From the NCBI GenBank assembly GCA_964019055.1, contig OZ025207.1, forward strand, positions 20,181,617 to 20,245,616: a stretch of 64,000 nucleotides of DNA, given 5' to 3'. The notes beneath the pieces are model-generated. The model did not search any database and was not told the origin of the DNA. It saw nothing but the letters and a program-made list of their open reading frames with translations. A program made the translations under genes and the position numbers. This document shows, piece by piece, positions 24,201 to 34,400 of the stretch. Position 1 is the first letter of the stretch. Each line of letters opens with the position of its first letter. Source of the DNA: Anthopleura xanthogrammica (lineage: Eukaryota; Cnidaria; Anthozoa; Actiniaria; Actiniidae).

Positions 24201-24964
24201 GTATGAAGGTGTGGTTAATGATCAATGCAAATATTTCTTTAAAAAACCTTAAAAATTTTTGCCCACAGGGTGGTGGTACATAATACGACACAGGATTACT
24301 ACATTGCACACCAATTTTCAACCCCCTTAAATTAAAATCCCTATACTTATCCCACAATCAACCTATTAAGAAATCATTAGGCTAAAAATTGATAAACTAA
24401 ACCCCCATCAAAATAATAAATAAATTTGCACCATGACAGCTAGTCTATGACATAATAGTCAAATGAATGTCGTGTAGTACGTCTGTAATGAGAATATAAA
24501 CATGTCCGACTGGCCCCATATTTGAACTCATGAACAGAGTAACCATACTATAGTAAACTACTAACTTGTATATTTTCATCTTGGCCCCATCCTACATATT
24601 GTCTGGTTTTGGTAGCATATACCAAACCACAAAGTGGTTCATTCAAGTACTTATTAACATGTTTCTGAATTCCAGATTTTAGATATGTAGTAATACGTCC
24701 TTCAGCGCTTATACCAGCATACTGGGAATTCGAAGTGTTGTAGGCCACAACTTCAAAACCATAATCAGAAGTAATCCTAGAAACTTTGTGTACTCCATGT
24801 CCAACAGTAAGAGAAGCTTTCTTGTCAACCTTAGCAGGGTTTTCGCCTGTTCCCTGTACAACCGAATCACGAATAAGCTTCCAGTGTGAGCTAACCTTTC
24901 CTATATTACCCTCACTAGGAGGTTTAGTTCTTTGTTCGATCATTTCCATTAGTTTGCTAGCCAT
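6273..24964 (-). CDS. WD40-repeat protein, WDR97/WDR87-like, 26 exons
   Basis: Exons, 5' to 3': 24964-24566, 24083-24025, 23572-23515, 23416-23363, 22521-22330, 22169-21807, 21260-21125, 20623-20522, 20359-20313, 19862-19656, 19269-19200, 18513-18331, 17968-17723, 17518-17292, 16784-15915, 15684-15416, 13377-10750, 10307-10187, 9716-9618, 9245-9013, 8933-8846, 8590-8451, 8058-7976, 7558-7366, 7067-6991, 6493-6273. All have GT donors and AG acceptors, all phases match, and the sum is 7,365 nt (2,454 aa plus stop). Residues 1-705 carry WD40 blades ([32 protein letters not shown]). Residues 706-1160 are a charged, then proline-rich linker. Residues 1161-2036 are low-complexity. Residues 2037-2454 form a C-terminal region with [12 protein letters not shown] and [10 protein letters not shown]. 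The order of WD40 domain, linker and this C-terminus recalls WDR97/WDR87, whose known members are linked to cilia or sperm flagella. Orthology is inferred, not proven. The smallest exons are the least certain. Confidence 0.85.
6549..6893. repeat. (CATCAC)n / (CATCATCAC)n microsatellite in the last intron of the WDR97-like gene
   Basis: About 345 bp of ATC-type triplets. The left part is a 6-mer CACCAT array and the right part is a 9-mer CATCATCAC array, so two phases of expansion are visible. It lies between exons 6991-7067 and 6273-6493. The long open frames it creates on both strands (Met-Val, Asp-Gly and Ile-Thr repeats) are artefacts. Confidence 0.95.
7667..7814. repeat. Foldback element of the ACACGGTGCAACATTG family, copy 1
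   Basis: The element starts ACACGGTGCAGCATTGCGCG and ends with the complement TGCAACATTGCCT...GCACCGTGTGTCC. Inner palindromic segments contain CAATGTTGCTGAA and TTCAGCAACATTG. It lies in the intron between exons 7366-7558 and 7976-8058. A second copy is at 38666-38800. Confidence 0.8.
8159..8310. repeat. MITE family A (GGGTGTAATGTTTTCCCA termini), diverged copy 1
   Basis: It contains the family's core signatures: TCTCTTGAGAATAAGATTC, GCGCAACCGTTAAACAAAG and TCTGAAATGGGAAAACATT. The ends are degraded compared with the copies at 21351 and 34057. It is in an intron of the WDR97-like gene. Confidence 0.8.
10750..13377 (-). other. Giant 2,628-nt low-complexity exon of the WDR97-like gene
   Basis: This single exon stays open for 876 codons. 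It begins with Asn/Ser/Thr homopolymer tracts made by triplet expansions (12,800-13,300). It then has three kinds of coding tandem repeat: about three units of 26-30 residues around [20 protein letters not shown] (12,230-12,530), about three units of 37 residues around [12 protein letters not shown] (11,490-11,730), and about ten 11-residue units [11 protein letters not shown] (11,075-11,370). The acceptor TGAGAG|G at 13378 is chosen because only it keeps phase with the preceding exon. The donor CGCAG|GTACTT is at 10749. Frame retention across so much repeat argues that it is translated, though alternative splicing within it cannot be excluded. Confidence 0.75.
14050..14191. repeat. Foldback element with GGTAATAGAACTGAGT termini
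   Basis: Arms of about 60 bp run inward from GGTAATAGAACTGAGT at 14050 and from its complement ACTCAGTTCTATTACC ending at 14191. They include AATTTTGGGCAGAAATCAC and a GATTTCAGCCCAAATT counterpart. No coding capacity. Confidence 0.85.
14345..14560 (+). mobile_element. tRNA-derived SINE, 5'-truncated copy
   Basis: A pol III B-box-like block (CGAGTTCGAGCCCC) is followed by GGCTCGGTGTCGTATGTGAG, a TTGGTTCTCTCCTGTGCTTC segment, a GGGTTTTTCCGGGTTGTCC segment, and a tail module AATTCCAATTGGAATGCAG. The same body occurs in reverse at 15748-15890 and in diverged form at 20130-20275. The tail module also recurs alone at 59500-59552. Confidence 0.8.
14843..15030. repeat. MITE family A, copy 2
   Basis: Inverted termini (CTTGGGTTTGAACATT at left, AACATTACGCCCAGGGTAA at right) enclose ACTCAAACAAAGAATCTTA and GAGAATGACATGTGGTCTG. 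It is inserted in the minisatellite-bearing intron of the WDR97-like gene. Confidence 0.85.
15748..15890 (-). mobile_element. tRNA-derived SINE, copy with A and B boxes
   Basis: On the minus strand the head reads GGGTGGCATAGCGCGGTGAG, an A-box-like block. It is followed by GCGGCCCAGGTTCGAGTGCC with a B box, so the head is clearly tRNA-like. The body then matches the SINE at 14345 (GGCTCGGTGTCGTGTGTGAG and TTGGTTCTCTCTTGTGCTTC). It lies only about 25 bases beyond the donor of the exon at 15915-16784, and the open frame of that exon runs into it by chance. Confidence 0.88.
17573..17651. repeat. MITE family A, half copy
   Basis: Only the right half is present: CATGAATATGGATACAACTC, AAAGAATCTTATTCTCAAG and TCTGAAATGGGAAAATAT. 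The left half is missing. It is in an intron of the WDR97-like gene. Confidence 0.8.
18590..19140. repeat. CTACC-rich minisatellite in a WDR97-like intron
   Basis: About 550 bp of pyrimidine-rich repeats built from CTACCTCTACCACACCC units. A higher-order unit of about 65-70 bp combines CCACACCCACTACCTCTAC with CCACACCCCTAC. It lies between exons 18331-18513 and 19200-19269. Confidence 0.9.
20130..20275 (+). mobile_element. Diverged copy of the tRNA-derived SINE
   Basis: It contains AAGCATTCAAGTCTCGACTG at the B-box position, ATGTGAGTTGAGTTTGTTTG, TTCTCTCCCTTGTCATGAG, and GGGTTTTTCTCTGGGTTCTC. These are in the same order as in the SINE copies at 14345 and 15748, but more diverged. It lies in an intron of the WDR97-like gene. 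Confidence 0.65.
20801..21090. repeat. Nested foldback element
   Basis: The outer arms (CCATACATTGGTTCACTGGTC near 20814 and the counterpart GACCAGTGAACCAATGG near 21056) enclose a second pair (AATAGACCATTTTTGAGATG and CATCTTGAAAATGGTCTATT) and a third (GAGGCTGCAAGGT and ACCTTGCAGCCTC). The whole lies in the intron between exons 20522-20623 and 21125-21260. Confidence 0.8.
21351..21543. repeat. MITE family A, well preserved copy
   Basis: About 193 bp with inverted ends: CCTCTTTACTTTGGGCATAA at left and the complement of CATTACACCCAAGGTAAAGA at right. The termini pair for about 50 bases. There is no open frame. It lies in an intron of the WDR97-like gene. Confidence 0.9.
22624..23086. repeat. 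(TGGA)n microsatellite 1, intron of the WDR97-like gene
   Basis: A TGGA tetranucleotide array with impure flanks (TGGGA pentamers at left, TGAA and GGAGG variants at right) and a pure core at about 22,787-23,040. It lies between exons 22330-22521 and 23363-23416. Open frames of MDGW and SIHP repeats on the two strands are artefacts of the period. Confidence 0.97.
23697..23932. repeat. Foldback element
   Basis: GGCCAAGTTCAGACGTCAAA with TTTTGCTGCTTCAAATCTAA at left pairs with TTAGATTCAACACAGCAAAA and TCTGAACTGGGTCTAACC at right. It spans about 235 bp in an intron of the WDR97-like gene. Confidence 0.7.
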
Positions 24965-25484
24965 CGTGAAAGATTTTTAGAAGAATTCCACGATATACAA
25001 ACGTAAATATTGAGTGTATCCAACACTGAAATTCCAACAACTTTATGAACTTTAGAAATTCTCAAAGAATATTCATCTGGATTCCCATATATTTAGCTTG
25101 TGTTGATGTCTAAGGCTTCAGAGTTGCCATCCCAATGGATCCAAGACAATATCAACCTTCGTGCCGACACAATTAGAGAATCATTCTTGTGAAAGTACAA
25201 ATAATAAAATCAGAATGTTCTTGTTTCAACATGGCCCCCATTGGCGTTGTTATGGTAACTTCAACAAACTGAACTGATAAACCGCTGGAGCGAACAAATC
25301 CCGATGATTTCCGGAAATATACCGAAACTGATTCGTGGCATTTCCGGATGCTTTGACGCATGCGTCACGAGACCAAAAGTAGTTTATATTCCAAGTATGA
25401 CGAGACTGAGATGTTGAAGGTGTTTTCAAAACACTTCATGGACAACGTTTCGGGTCAAGAACACTTATTATTCTTTTCCTAAAG
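24965..25484. promoter_or_regulatory. Head-to-head intergenic interval, likely bidirectional promoter
   Basis: 520 bp separate the start codon of the minus-strand WDR97-like gene (24964) from that of the plus-strand NHE8 gene (25485). Both genes must place their 5' UTRs and core promoters here unless an upstream noncoding exon exists. I see no clear TATA box in the right place for either gene. The function is inferred from geometry alone. Confidence 0.55.
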
Positions 25485-28400
25485 ATGAAGAAGGCTTGGC
25501 AGGGAATTTTGGCGCTTTGTCTTGTGATATTCATAGGAATTTTGGCCTCAGACGATGCAAAAAACGGCCCTACAAGTGCGCCACCAGCCGCCTCTCCGAC
25601 CCCAAACACTTCATCACAGACGTGAGCAGCCGTAAATTTTATTTGTCATTTTATTACTCTATGGGTAATCAAATTTTCTTTATTTTTTAAACCAAAGGAA
25701 TGTGACTACCCCTTCGCTGAATCTCACTACGACTCCTATACCAACGACAAAGCCACCGTCTACGGAGCCCCCAGAAGACAAGGTCGAGTCACCTGAAGTT
25801 GAACAACACAGTTCACTGACGATATTTTTTATCCTTCTTGTTATAGGTAAGAGTTTTCTTAATTTTTATATAATTTAACAGAAGCAAGATATTTCCTTTA
25901 GACTTTTCAAAGAATAACAACCTCTTTAGGAAAGTATACATGCATAAAGTTTAAGATTTGAACTAGAAAATAGAGTGGAAGTCCTAAGTTTTTTACTGTC
26001 ACTTTAATATCAACCTGTTTTTACTATTTTTGACATAAAATAAGCAGAATTTTTTGAGTTTAAAGTTTTAAATTCTTATTCATTCATTTTTATTTAAATT
26101 CAAAATGTCTTAAGATTTCTCAATTAATTTTTAGAAACACTTAAATAATAATTATCTCAACAAATATAGAAACTTGGACCTGATTTTGAATTGATAAAAA
26201 TATAGAAATTTGGACCTGATTTTGAATTGATAAAAATATAGAAATTTGGACCTGATTTTGAATTGATAAAAACATAAAATTAAGAAAATAGCAAACTGGA
26301 ATTTAAAAAAAATAATAATCTTTTTTGTTTTGCCAGAAAAATCTTATTTTATTCCCAAATTTTAATCATAATAGACTAAAATTAAAGATAGTAGCAATAA
26401 TAAAAAAAGAAATACCCTGTCTTTGTTCTGTTCATTATGTATTGTAATGCTAGTGAGAGAGTTAAAGTTAATATTCTAAGAAATTAAAGAAATATTACCA
26501 CAGATTTTGTATGAATGTGAAAATTTCTGTGCTGTGTGCATGCCTTGCCGCAACTGTGATGTTTTCTATAATTTTGATCAATTGGCTGAGTTTTTCCTCA
26601 CGCAATGTGATTGGTCTTGCGTACTAAGTCAATGCCGTGTCCACACCATGTTTGTGCCATGTTTGGTGCATTTGATTGGATGAAGAAAACATGCCTTGTC
26701 GCTACCAAAATGTTCTTTATATTTTTATTTGCTGACTTTTTGTCATGACTGCGTTCATGCCGTGAGCTTTTCACTGTCATACCAAATCTCTGAGAAATTT
26801 TGTGCACACCTGTAACTTGTATTGTTTGCACAGGTCTGCATGTGTATGGCTAATATATTGGCCAATATTTCATATTTGAGAATGATAGTACATATAATAT
26901 ATCAGGATTTGATAAAATTGGCTGGATAGAATATTGAATGGCTACAAGCAGAAACATTTTTGAAGTGCTAGTTAGTGTTATATGAATATAGGATATTACA
27001 TGGTCGTGCGGAGATACAAATTTTATCTTTGAGTGTTGATATTATCTCTCACGAGTGAGCGCAGCGAATGAGTGAGAAATAATATCAGCACGAGAAGATA
27101 AAATTCGTATCTCCAAGCAGCCATGTAATGTTCTGTTTATTATTTCATATAATAATCATAAACATTAGTCTCAGCTAGGGAGCTGATACTTAGCCATGAC
27201 TTCCTGTATCATTACGGTTTTCATATTCTGTGTCCTATACATACATCTTTTAAGCTTCAATCAATCAAAAACTTACTCAGACATTTGTAAATTTGAAAAA
27301 CCAGAAGCCATTAAATGTGACACAAGAAAATGTTCTGTGTTTGGGACTGTCAAGGTTGAACAAACACGAGTAGCTCTAAAAATGCTATGAATGAAAAAGA
27401 TAATTTTCAACAGGAGGATATATAATTTTTGTCCATTTTGCAAAGAAGTGTAAGAAAGCATCATTGAACAATACTACAGCTTTTTCTTTCTATAATATTA
27501 TTATGATAAAACAGCTTTTTTTTTCTTTCTATGCTCCATTCAGTATATACTGTAGCACTCAGGCTTTCGTCACTTTGTGCATTCTGTATTACCAAACGGA
27601 GCCCAGAAAAAGCTGTTTTATCTCATTGATGAAGTGTCAAATACTAAGGAGTGCTCAGTCAGTTAACATCAATATTTCCAGGTTATCTCTGTATTTGGTA
27701 TACGTAATACAGTGTACAACATTTCACAAACAATAAACTCTATAATTTAGTATTTTATTGCAATTATACTAAAAATATTCCAAAAAATCTTTATGTCTTC
27801 CTGTTTTGTCTGTGTGCATTGTTATTCCCAGCACTTTAATTTCCATCTTTCCATTTTTTCATTCAATAATCATCTGAAGTGGGTTAATAATCTGTTACCA
27901 AGGTGTTATTAACTTTGATAAAGTATTTTGTAATTAAAGCAGAAAATATTTAATTTTTCTTTGTAACAAGGCGTATAATTTCCACCAGAAAATCATCACT
28001 ATGGTGAATAATTATTCTTAATAGTTTTCCTGGTTTTACCTCAAATAATTGGCTCAATTATGCATAACAATTGGTCCATAAAATACACTGGTTACCTTTA
28101 TTACTGACATCATTATTTATCTTCTTCAGAATATTATAATAATATCTTGATATTTATCAAATTTTATTCTTGATATTATAGCATTATGTATCCTGGTTAT
28201 CCATTTCTTGATCAAGACAAAGTTCCATTATTTACCAGAGAGTGTTGCAGTGGTTTTCTTAGGTAAGATATGTTTTTGTCCTCGCTAGCCTATTTAATTT
28301 CTTCCTTTTAATTTTTAACAACTTTTATTTGTTGAGGTTTTGAAAATTGAAAAAGAAAGGGAAACTATTAAACTTCCGAGAGGGGGAAAATAGAAAAAAA

Positions 28401-31400
28401 GAAAACACACGAACATGCTGTGTGCAGTTCTAAAGCACATGGGTATTGGCTGAACACAAGAGAAGTGTTAGGAGAAGCACAATACATAGTGGAAGCAAGT
28501 TTTTTTAATTTCTTTTATAAGATACAAATGTGTGCATATGCTGTGTGCTCTCATAATGCATGAGCCTCAACCAATCAGAAAGCGAGGTTTATAACAGTAA
28601 TTTTATAAGGTATGTTATTCTTTTTACTGAAATTTTGATTTTCAATTGATGCTGTTTCTAGGTGCATTGATAGGACTCGTTATGAAGGCCTTGCGGCATT
28701 TCTCATTAGGGGATTGGCAGGTATGTATCAAATGTTCCATTGAACATGTAACTCTGGTATATTTGTCCTGTGCTTCTCTGTGGGTTGGGCATATTCTTGT
28801 TATGGGTATCTAGAGGTCACCTGAAGTGAGCAGCCACTTGTACTCTCCTGGTGGTCCTATCTATTGCCTCCCATTGACCCTTTATCCCCTCTCATTGACC
28901 ATTTGCCATTCCGATGGTCAATTTTCCAATCCCATTATCTCTTTGTCCCATCCTATTGACCATTTGCCACCCCATCTATTTTTACCATTATCCATCTGCC
29001 AAACCCATTGGCCCTTTAATAAATCCCATTGTTCACATGTTGCATCCCATTGTTCATTTGTCGCATCCCATTGTTCATTTGTCGCATCCCATTGTTCATT
29101 TGTCCCATCCCATTGTTCATTTGTCCCATCCCATTGTTCATTTGTCCCATCCCATTGTTCATTTGTCGCATCCCATTGTTCATTTGTCGCATCACATTGT
29201 TCATTTGTCCCATCCCATTGTTCATTTGTCCCATCCCATTGTTCATTTGTCCCATCCCATTGTTCATTTGTCCATTCCTTTTGTCCTATCCCATTAGCCA
29301 TTTTGTCCCATTTCATGGTCTCTTTGTCTCATACCATAGGACTTTGATCATAACCCATTGACCTTTTGTCCAATCTTATTGTCCATTTGTCCATTCCCAT
29401 TGACCATCTGCACCTTCCCATTGAATACTTATACCATCCCATTTGGTTTTATACCTTTTCATATTGGCCACTGTAATGCCAACCTCAATATGCCATGAGA
29501 ACCCCAATAGCCGACTTTCGATATTCTGGTTGAGTTATCACACACAAAGCAATTCAAGACGAGGCTCCGGGGAAACAATGGAGTAATCCTAATATATTCT
29601 TTTGTTTCCCCGGAGCCTCGTCTTGTATTTGCTTTGTGACTGATCACTCAACCAGAATATCAAAAGTCGGCTATTATACCCTTTTCTGGAATAACTCAAA
29701 GTGCACCTTACACATGCCAAAAAAACTTGTTGCTTTAATGTTTGTTTTCTTAATTTCAGAGAGAAGAGCATTTCAACCCTACTGCATTCTTCTTAATTCT
29801 ACTTCCTCCTATTATATTTGAGTCTGGTTACTCATTACACAAGGTATTGTCATTCCCAAAATGTTTCAACAGTGATGGCTGCCCCAATGAATCTCATTAC
29901 TGGACCTTTCAGTTAAGGGCATTCCCTTTCATGTTCAATCACCCTATTAAAACAGGGTTGCCACAGGTCAGGGAAAAGTTAGGGAATTCTACTTTCAGTC
30001 AGGAAAAAATTAGATTTTGAGCTAAAGTCAGGGAATTTTATTGTTCACACAGTACTCGAAAATTTTGTTGTCCCTCCTAACTGGTATGACAGCTGGTCAA
30101 GACAGCAAACACAACGAGAACACCTGGATATGCAGGCTAAATTGAAAACATAGAATATCTGAATTATTGGGTGAGGGAAATCATACTTTACTGTAGTATT
30201 AGGCAAAAGTCAGGGAAAAGTCAGTAAATGTTGTGATTTAAATATTGTGGCAACCATGTAAAAACTTACCATTCAGCTGCTAAATACTGTATACAAGACT
30301 GGAAAAGGCAATAATCTATTGCATTCTTTTTCAAATATTTTCAGGGAAATTTCTTTTCAAATATTGGCTCAATTATTATATATGCTGTGTTTGGTACAAC
30401 GGTATCTGCTATTGTCATTGGAGGGGGCATATATCTATTGGGAAAGGTAAGTTAAAAGTCACAAAAAAATGTTATCTATGACCCATTACATGTGATGTTA
30501 GAACCTTCAAAATTCTATATGCTATTTGAAGCTGATGTACCATACATTAATTTTTAGGGGGGTGTAGCCTTTCAACTTGGTCTCAGGGAAAGGTAAGTTT
30601 ATTCACACAAATGAACTGAAAGAAGCACCTACTTTTGCTTTTGTAAGCTTCAGTTACGGTGAAATGCACCCTTCTCAAAATTATCTGGAACTATCTGGAT
30701 GTAAATTATTACATGAAACACCAAAGAAATGCCACAAATTCCATCGAAAAAAGTGTGATTTCTTTTGTGTTTCATGTTAGCCTCGCATCCAAGATAATTT
30801 TGAGAAGGGCGCATTACACATTGCAATTTTCTCTGCAACTTGTTTTTTCCTCTGACAACAGCATTGCATACACAGTGCAATAGAGATCATCATCAATCAT
30901 TGCCAAAAATAGAAATGAATTAGATTTACTTTTTGCAGTGATTGCTGCAACTTGTCTCGCTGCAACATTTTCAAATTGAGAGTAACAACATTTTTCAAAT
31001 TGCACTGTAGGTTACACCACAATGCTTCATGCAACTTGTGTTGCAATGCTATTGCAAATCAAGTAGCAGAGAAAATTGCTCCGTGTAATTGAGTCTTTAA
31101 ATAATAATAATATAATAATAGGCTTTATTTATAGAGCACTGTTTCCTAATAAGCCCAAAAGCGCTTTACAATCAATATATATTTATTAAGGGAAAGAAAG
31201 AAAGAAAAATTAGCTAATGAATTACTTAGATCTATTAACAATAAAAAAACTTGTCTTAAGAAGTTTGAAAAATCAAGTGGAACAATGAAGTAAATTCAAA
31301 TAAATATAAGAAAAAAAAATTATCCATCTAATCAAATATCAGATTTTCGTAACTCGCAATAAATCATATTAATAAATTAAAATCTATAAATCTTTAAGTA

Positions 31401-34400
31401 TGTTGTTTCTTTTCTTATTTCAGCTTTGCATTTGGTTCTCTTATATCAGCTGTTGATCCTGTAGCCACACTGGCCATATTCCACGCTCTAGATTGTGACC
31501 CAACACTAAACATGTTGGTGTTTGGAGAAAGTATTCTTAATGATGCAGTATCAATTGTCATGACAAAGTATGTCTCACTAAAATAATATACATGTGTCTC
31601 CTTTAGTGATGGATACACGGGGGGTACTTAGGGTGGTTTCATACAGGGATGCCCCCTCCCCCAGACTCTCAACCCCTTACCCTTTTCTATACCAAATTTC
31701 AGCAAAAAGGTACCCCTTATTTATACCTTTTGCCTGAAAAGGTACCCCTTTCGTATACTTTTGACCAAAATCTACCCCTTTTTACACCAAGCCTCACAAA
31801 TTTTCACCCCTTTGCTATATGTGCGGCCTGAAAAAAAGTACCCCTTTCGGGCGGAGCATTCCCCGTATAGTCCAGGGAGTACCCCCCCCCCCCCTTGGTT
31901 GATACAGTGGAATCCTAATTTTATTTTTTTCCTGGTCCAGTATCCTAAAAATTGTGGGTTCTGATTGGCTATTTGAGCAGGTGGTTTTTTCTTTCTCTGA
32001 CTGACAGTGTTCCATGGATTATCCTGGGATAATGGATTGATAAGCAACCAAACAAATAGACTGATTTAGCTTGGGCATGCTGTTTTCCCAGCTCAGATTC
32101 TTTCTTTGAGTTGTATCCATATGAATTTCATTTGTCTTCTCATGCATAACCATTAAACAAAGAAATGATTCCCTAGGGATCTGAATTGCAAAACAAGTGC
32201 AATAGTCATTCAGGGGATAAGTTATTTACCATCCTAAAGTTGGTCTGGATAGGGAAAACCTGTGCCCTCGGCCTTGAAAATGGACCTCAGCCTAACGGCC
32301 TCTGTCAGTATATTCAAGACCTTAGGCACAGGTTTTTCCCCATCTAAGCTTCCTGGCAAATAAATTACTTCTATATAGGAATAAACTGTATTTTCTAAAA
32401 AGCACTGTGAAACATAGTATAGGTATAGTTCACAACCTTGTCATGAAATATCTCATATTTGTTTGAATGTATAATTGTGTTTCAGTACAATTCTGTCTCT
32501 TGGTGGTCCAAAGTATGCAAGTATGTCTTCACTCGAGGCATTCTTCTCTGCAGCTGTTAACTTCATGGTCATGTTTGCTGGATCTGCAGCTATTGGCATA
32601 CTCTTTGCTTTGAGCAGTGCACTGATATCCTTTATATATAAATATATTTATTATCTATTACTTCAAAAAGGCTGTTCATACTTATCTCACACTGCTGCTT
32701 GTCTAAGGCACTTCTTAAATACACTGTACCTGAGTTAGAAGAGCTTTGATACCCAAGGAGAACTGTACAAACCCAGATATTTTTCCAGATTTGAGAGAGG
32801 AAAATCTATCAATATCCCTGCGGGATTCTTCGGGTGATTTGCCCTACAAATTATGCATCTCAAATCTCTTTACAAATGTTGATATAAAGTTTTATCACTG
32901 TTGATCAAGTTTTTTTTACGTTATTGGTTTGCAAATATTTTTGGTAGTGAAAGTGCTTTGACATGGTAGTGAAAGTACTTCAACATGGTAGCAAAAGCAT
33001 AGTCATTGGTAGTGAAGGTACTGGTAGAGAAAGTACATGGTAGCGAAAGTACCATAATTCTCGTGGGCTATTTCCTATATTACATTGCATACACCCTTCA
33101 AATAATAACGTAAATGTTAGCCTTAACATATTCTCACCTATTAAAGCATGTTGATCTGCGCAGCACACCATCCCTAGAGTTGGCTACTATGCTGATATTT
33201 TCTTATGCTCCATATGGGTTGGCAGAGGGACTTCAGTTGTCAGGTATAGTAAAACTGTTCTGACAGTAGTGGAGTGGAGGTCATTCTTTGAGCATTTTAG
33301 TATCGATTGGCTCACTGTGAACATACAGAAGTTTTTGAGATCTACAAAATTGCAGGAACTTTAGCACAAGTCATTTATATGAATTCAAATGACAAAGAGC
33401 AAGTCAAATGACAAAGCTATAGCAGTCATGTTTGGTAAATAGGACTTGAGCAAGTATAGTACCACCAGTATGGCTGCGATGATGTAATGTGCAATCGAAG
33501 ATTGAAAGCACACTGCCAAATTGCATTTTCAGTTGGTTTGCAGATGTTTTTTTGCTTTATTTGATCTGCATTACACAAACCTTTCAGTAGGAAAAGAGAT
33601 CACAACCAACCCTGCAAATGTTTGCAGAGCAATTTAGCATTATGCATGGAACAGAATGGAACAGATAATAGCAGATGCATAGGATTTATCAGAAGCCTAT
33701 AACCCTCCCTCCCAAATTTGGCCGTAAATTTGTAATGTGTAATGTGTATGTTTTTGGGAGAGAGGGATAATTTGTTGATGCTAGTGGTGAGAGCTAATGC
33801 CCCTAAATATGTTCATATGTCAGTTAGCACCCAGCTGTTGTACATTCCTATTATATATTTTATAACACTATTTATTTCTAAACTTTTTTAGGTATCATGG
33901 CCATATTATTTTGTGGTATTTGTATGTCACACTACACTCATTTCAACCTGTCACCCATGACTCAGGTCACTGTACAACAGATTTTCAGAACGGCAGCTTT
34001 TATGGCAGGTAAGCAAGCAAGAGATGGTGTTAGAATGATGTATAATACACATGACCAGACCTTATTCCTTTGGGTGTAATGTTTTCCCATTATTCCAGAT
34101 CATGTGTCATTCTCTTGTGAATAAGATTCTTTGTTTGAGTTTTATCCATATTCATGTGTCTTCTCATGTGCAACTTTTAAACAAAGAAATGATACTCTAG
34201 GGAATGACACGTGGTCAGAAATAGGAAAACAATACACCCAAGGTAAAGAGGTCTACTCACATGTTAAGTGCTTTCTGTTACATCATTAGTGTTATTCCCT
34301 TGCCAGTGACTCATACAGTATATAAACCAGATCAAGGTCCTGAATCATTTAATCACCAGGGGCGGATTCAGAAATTTGCAGGGGGGGTGTCCAAAATGAA

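Noticed and set aside
28826..29361. Periodic 21-bp repeats that resemble a CRISPR array or a repeat protein
   Set aside because: The units are directly adjacent with no spacers, the genome is eukaryotic, and the stretch lies between NHE8 exons 28662-28720 and 29760-29843.
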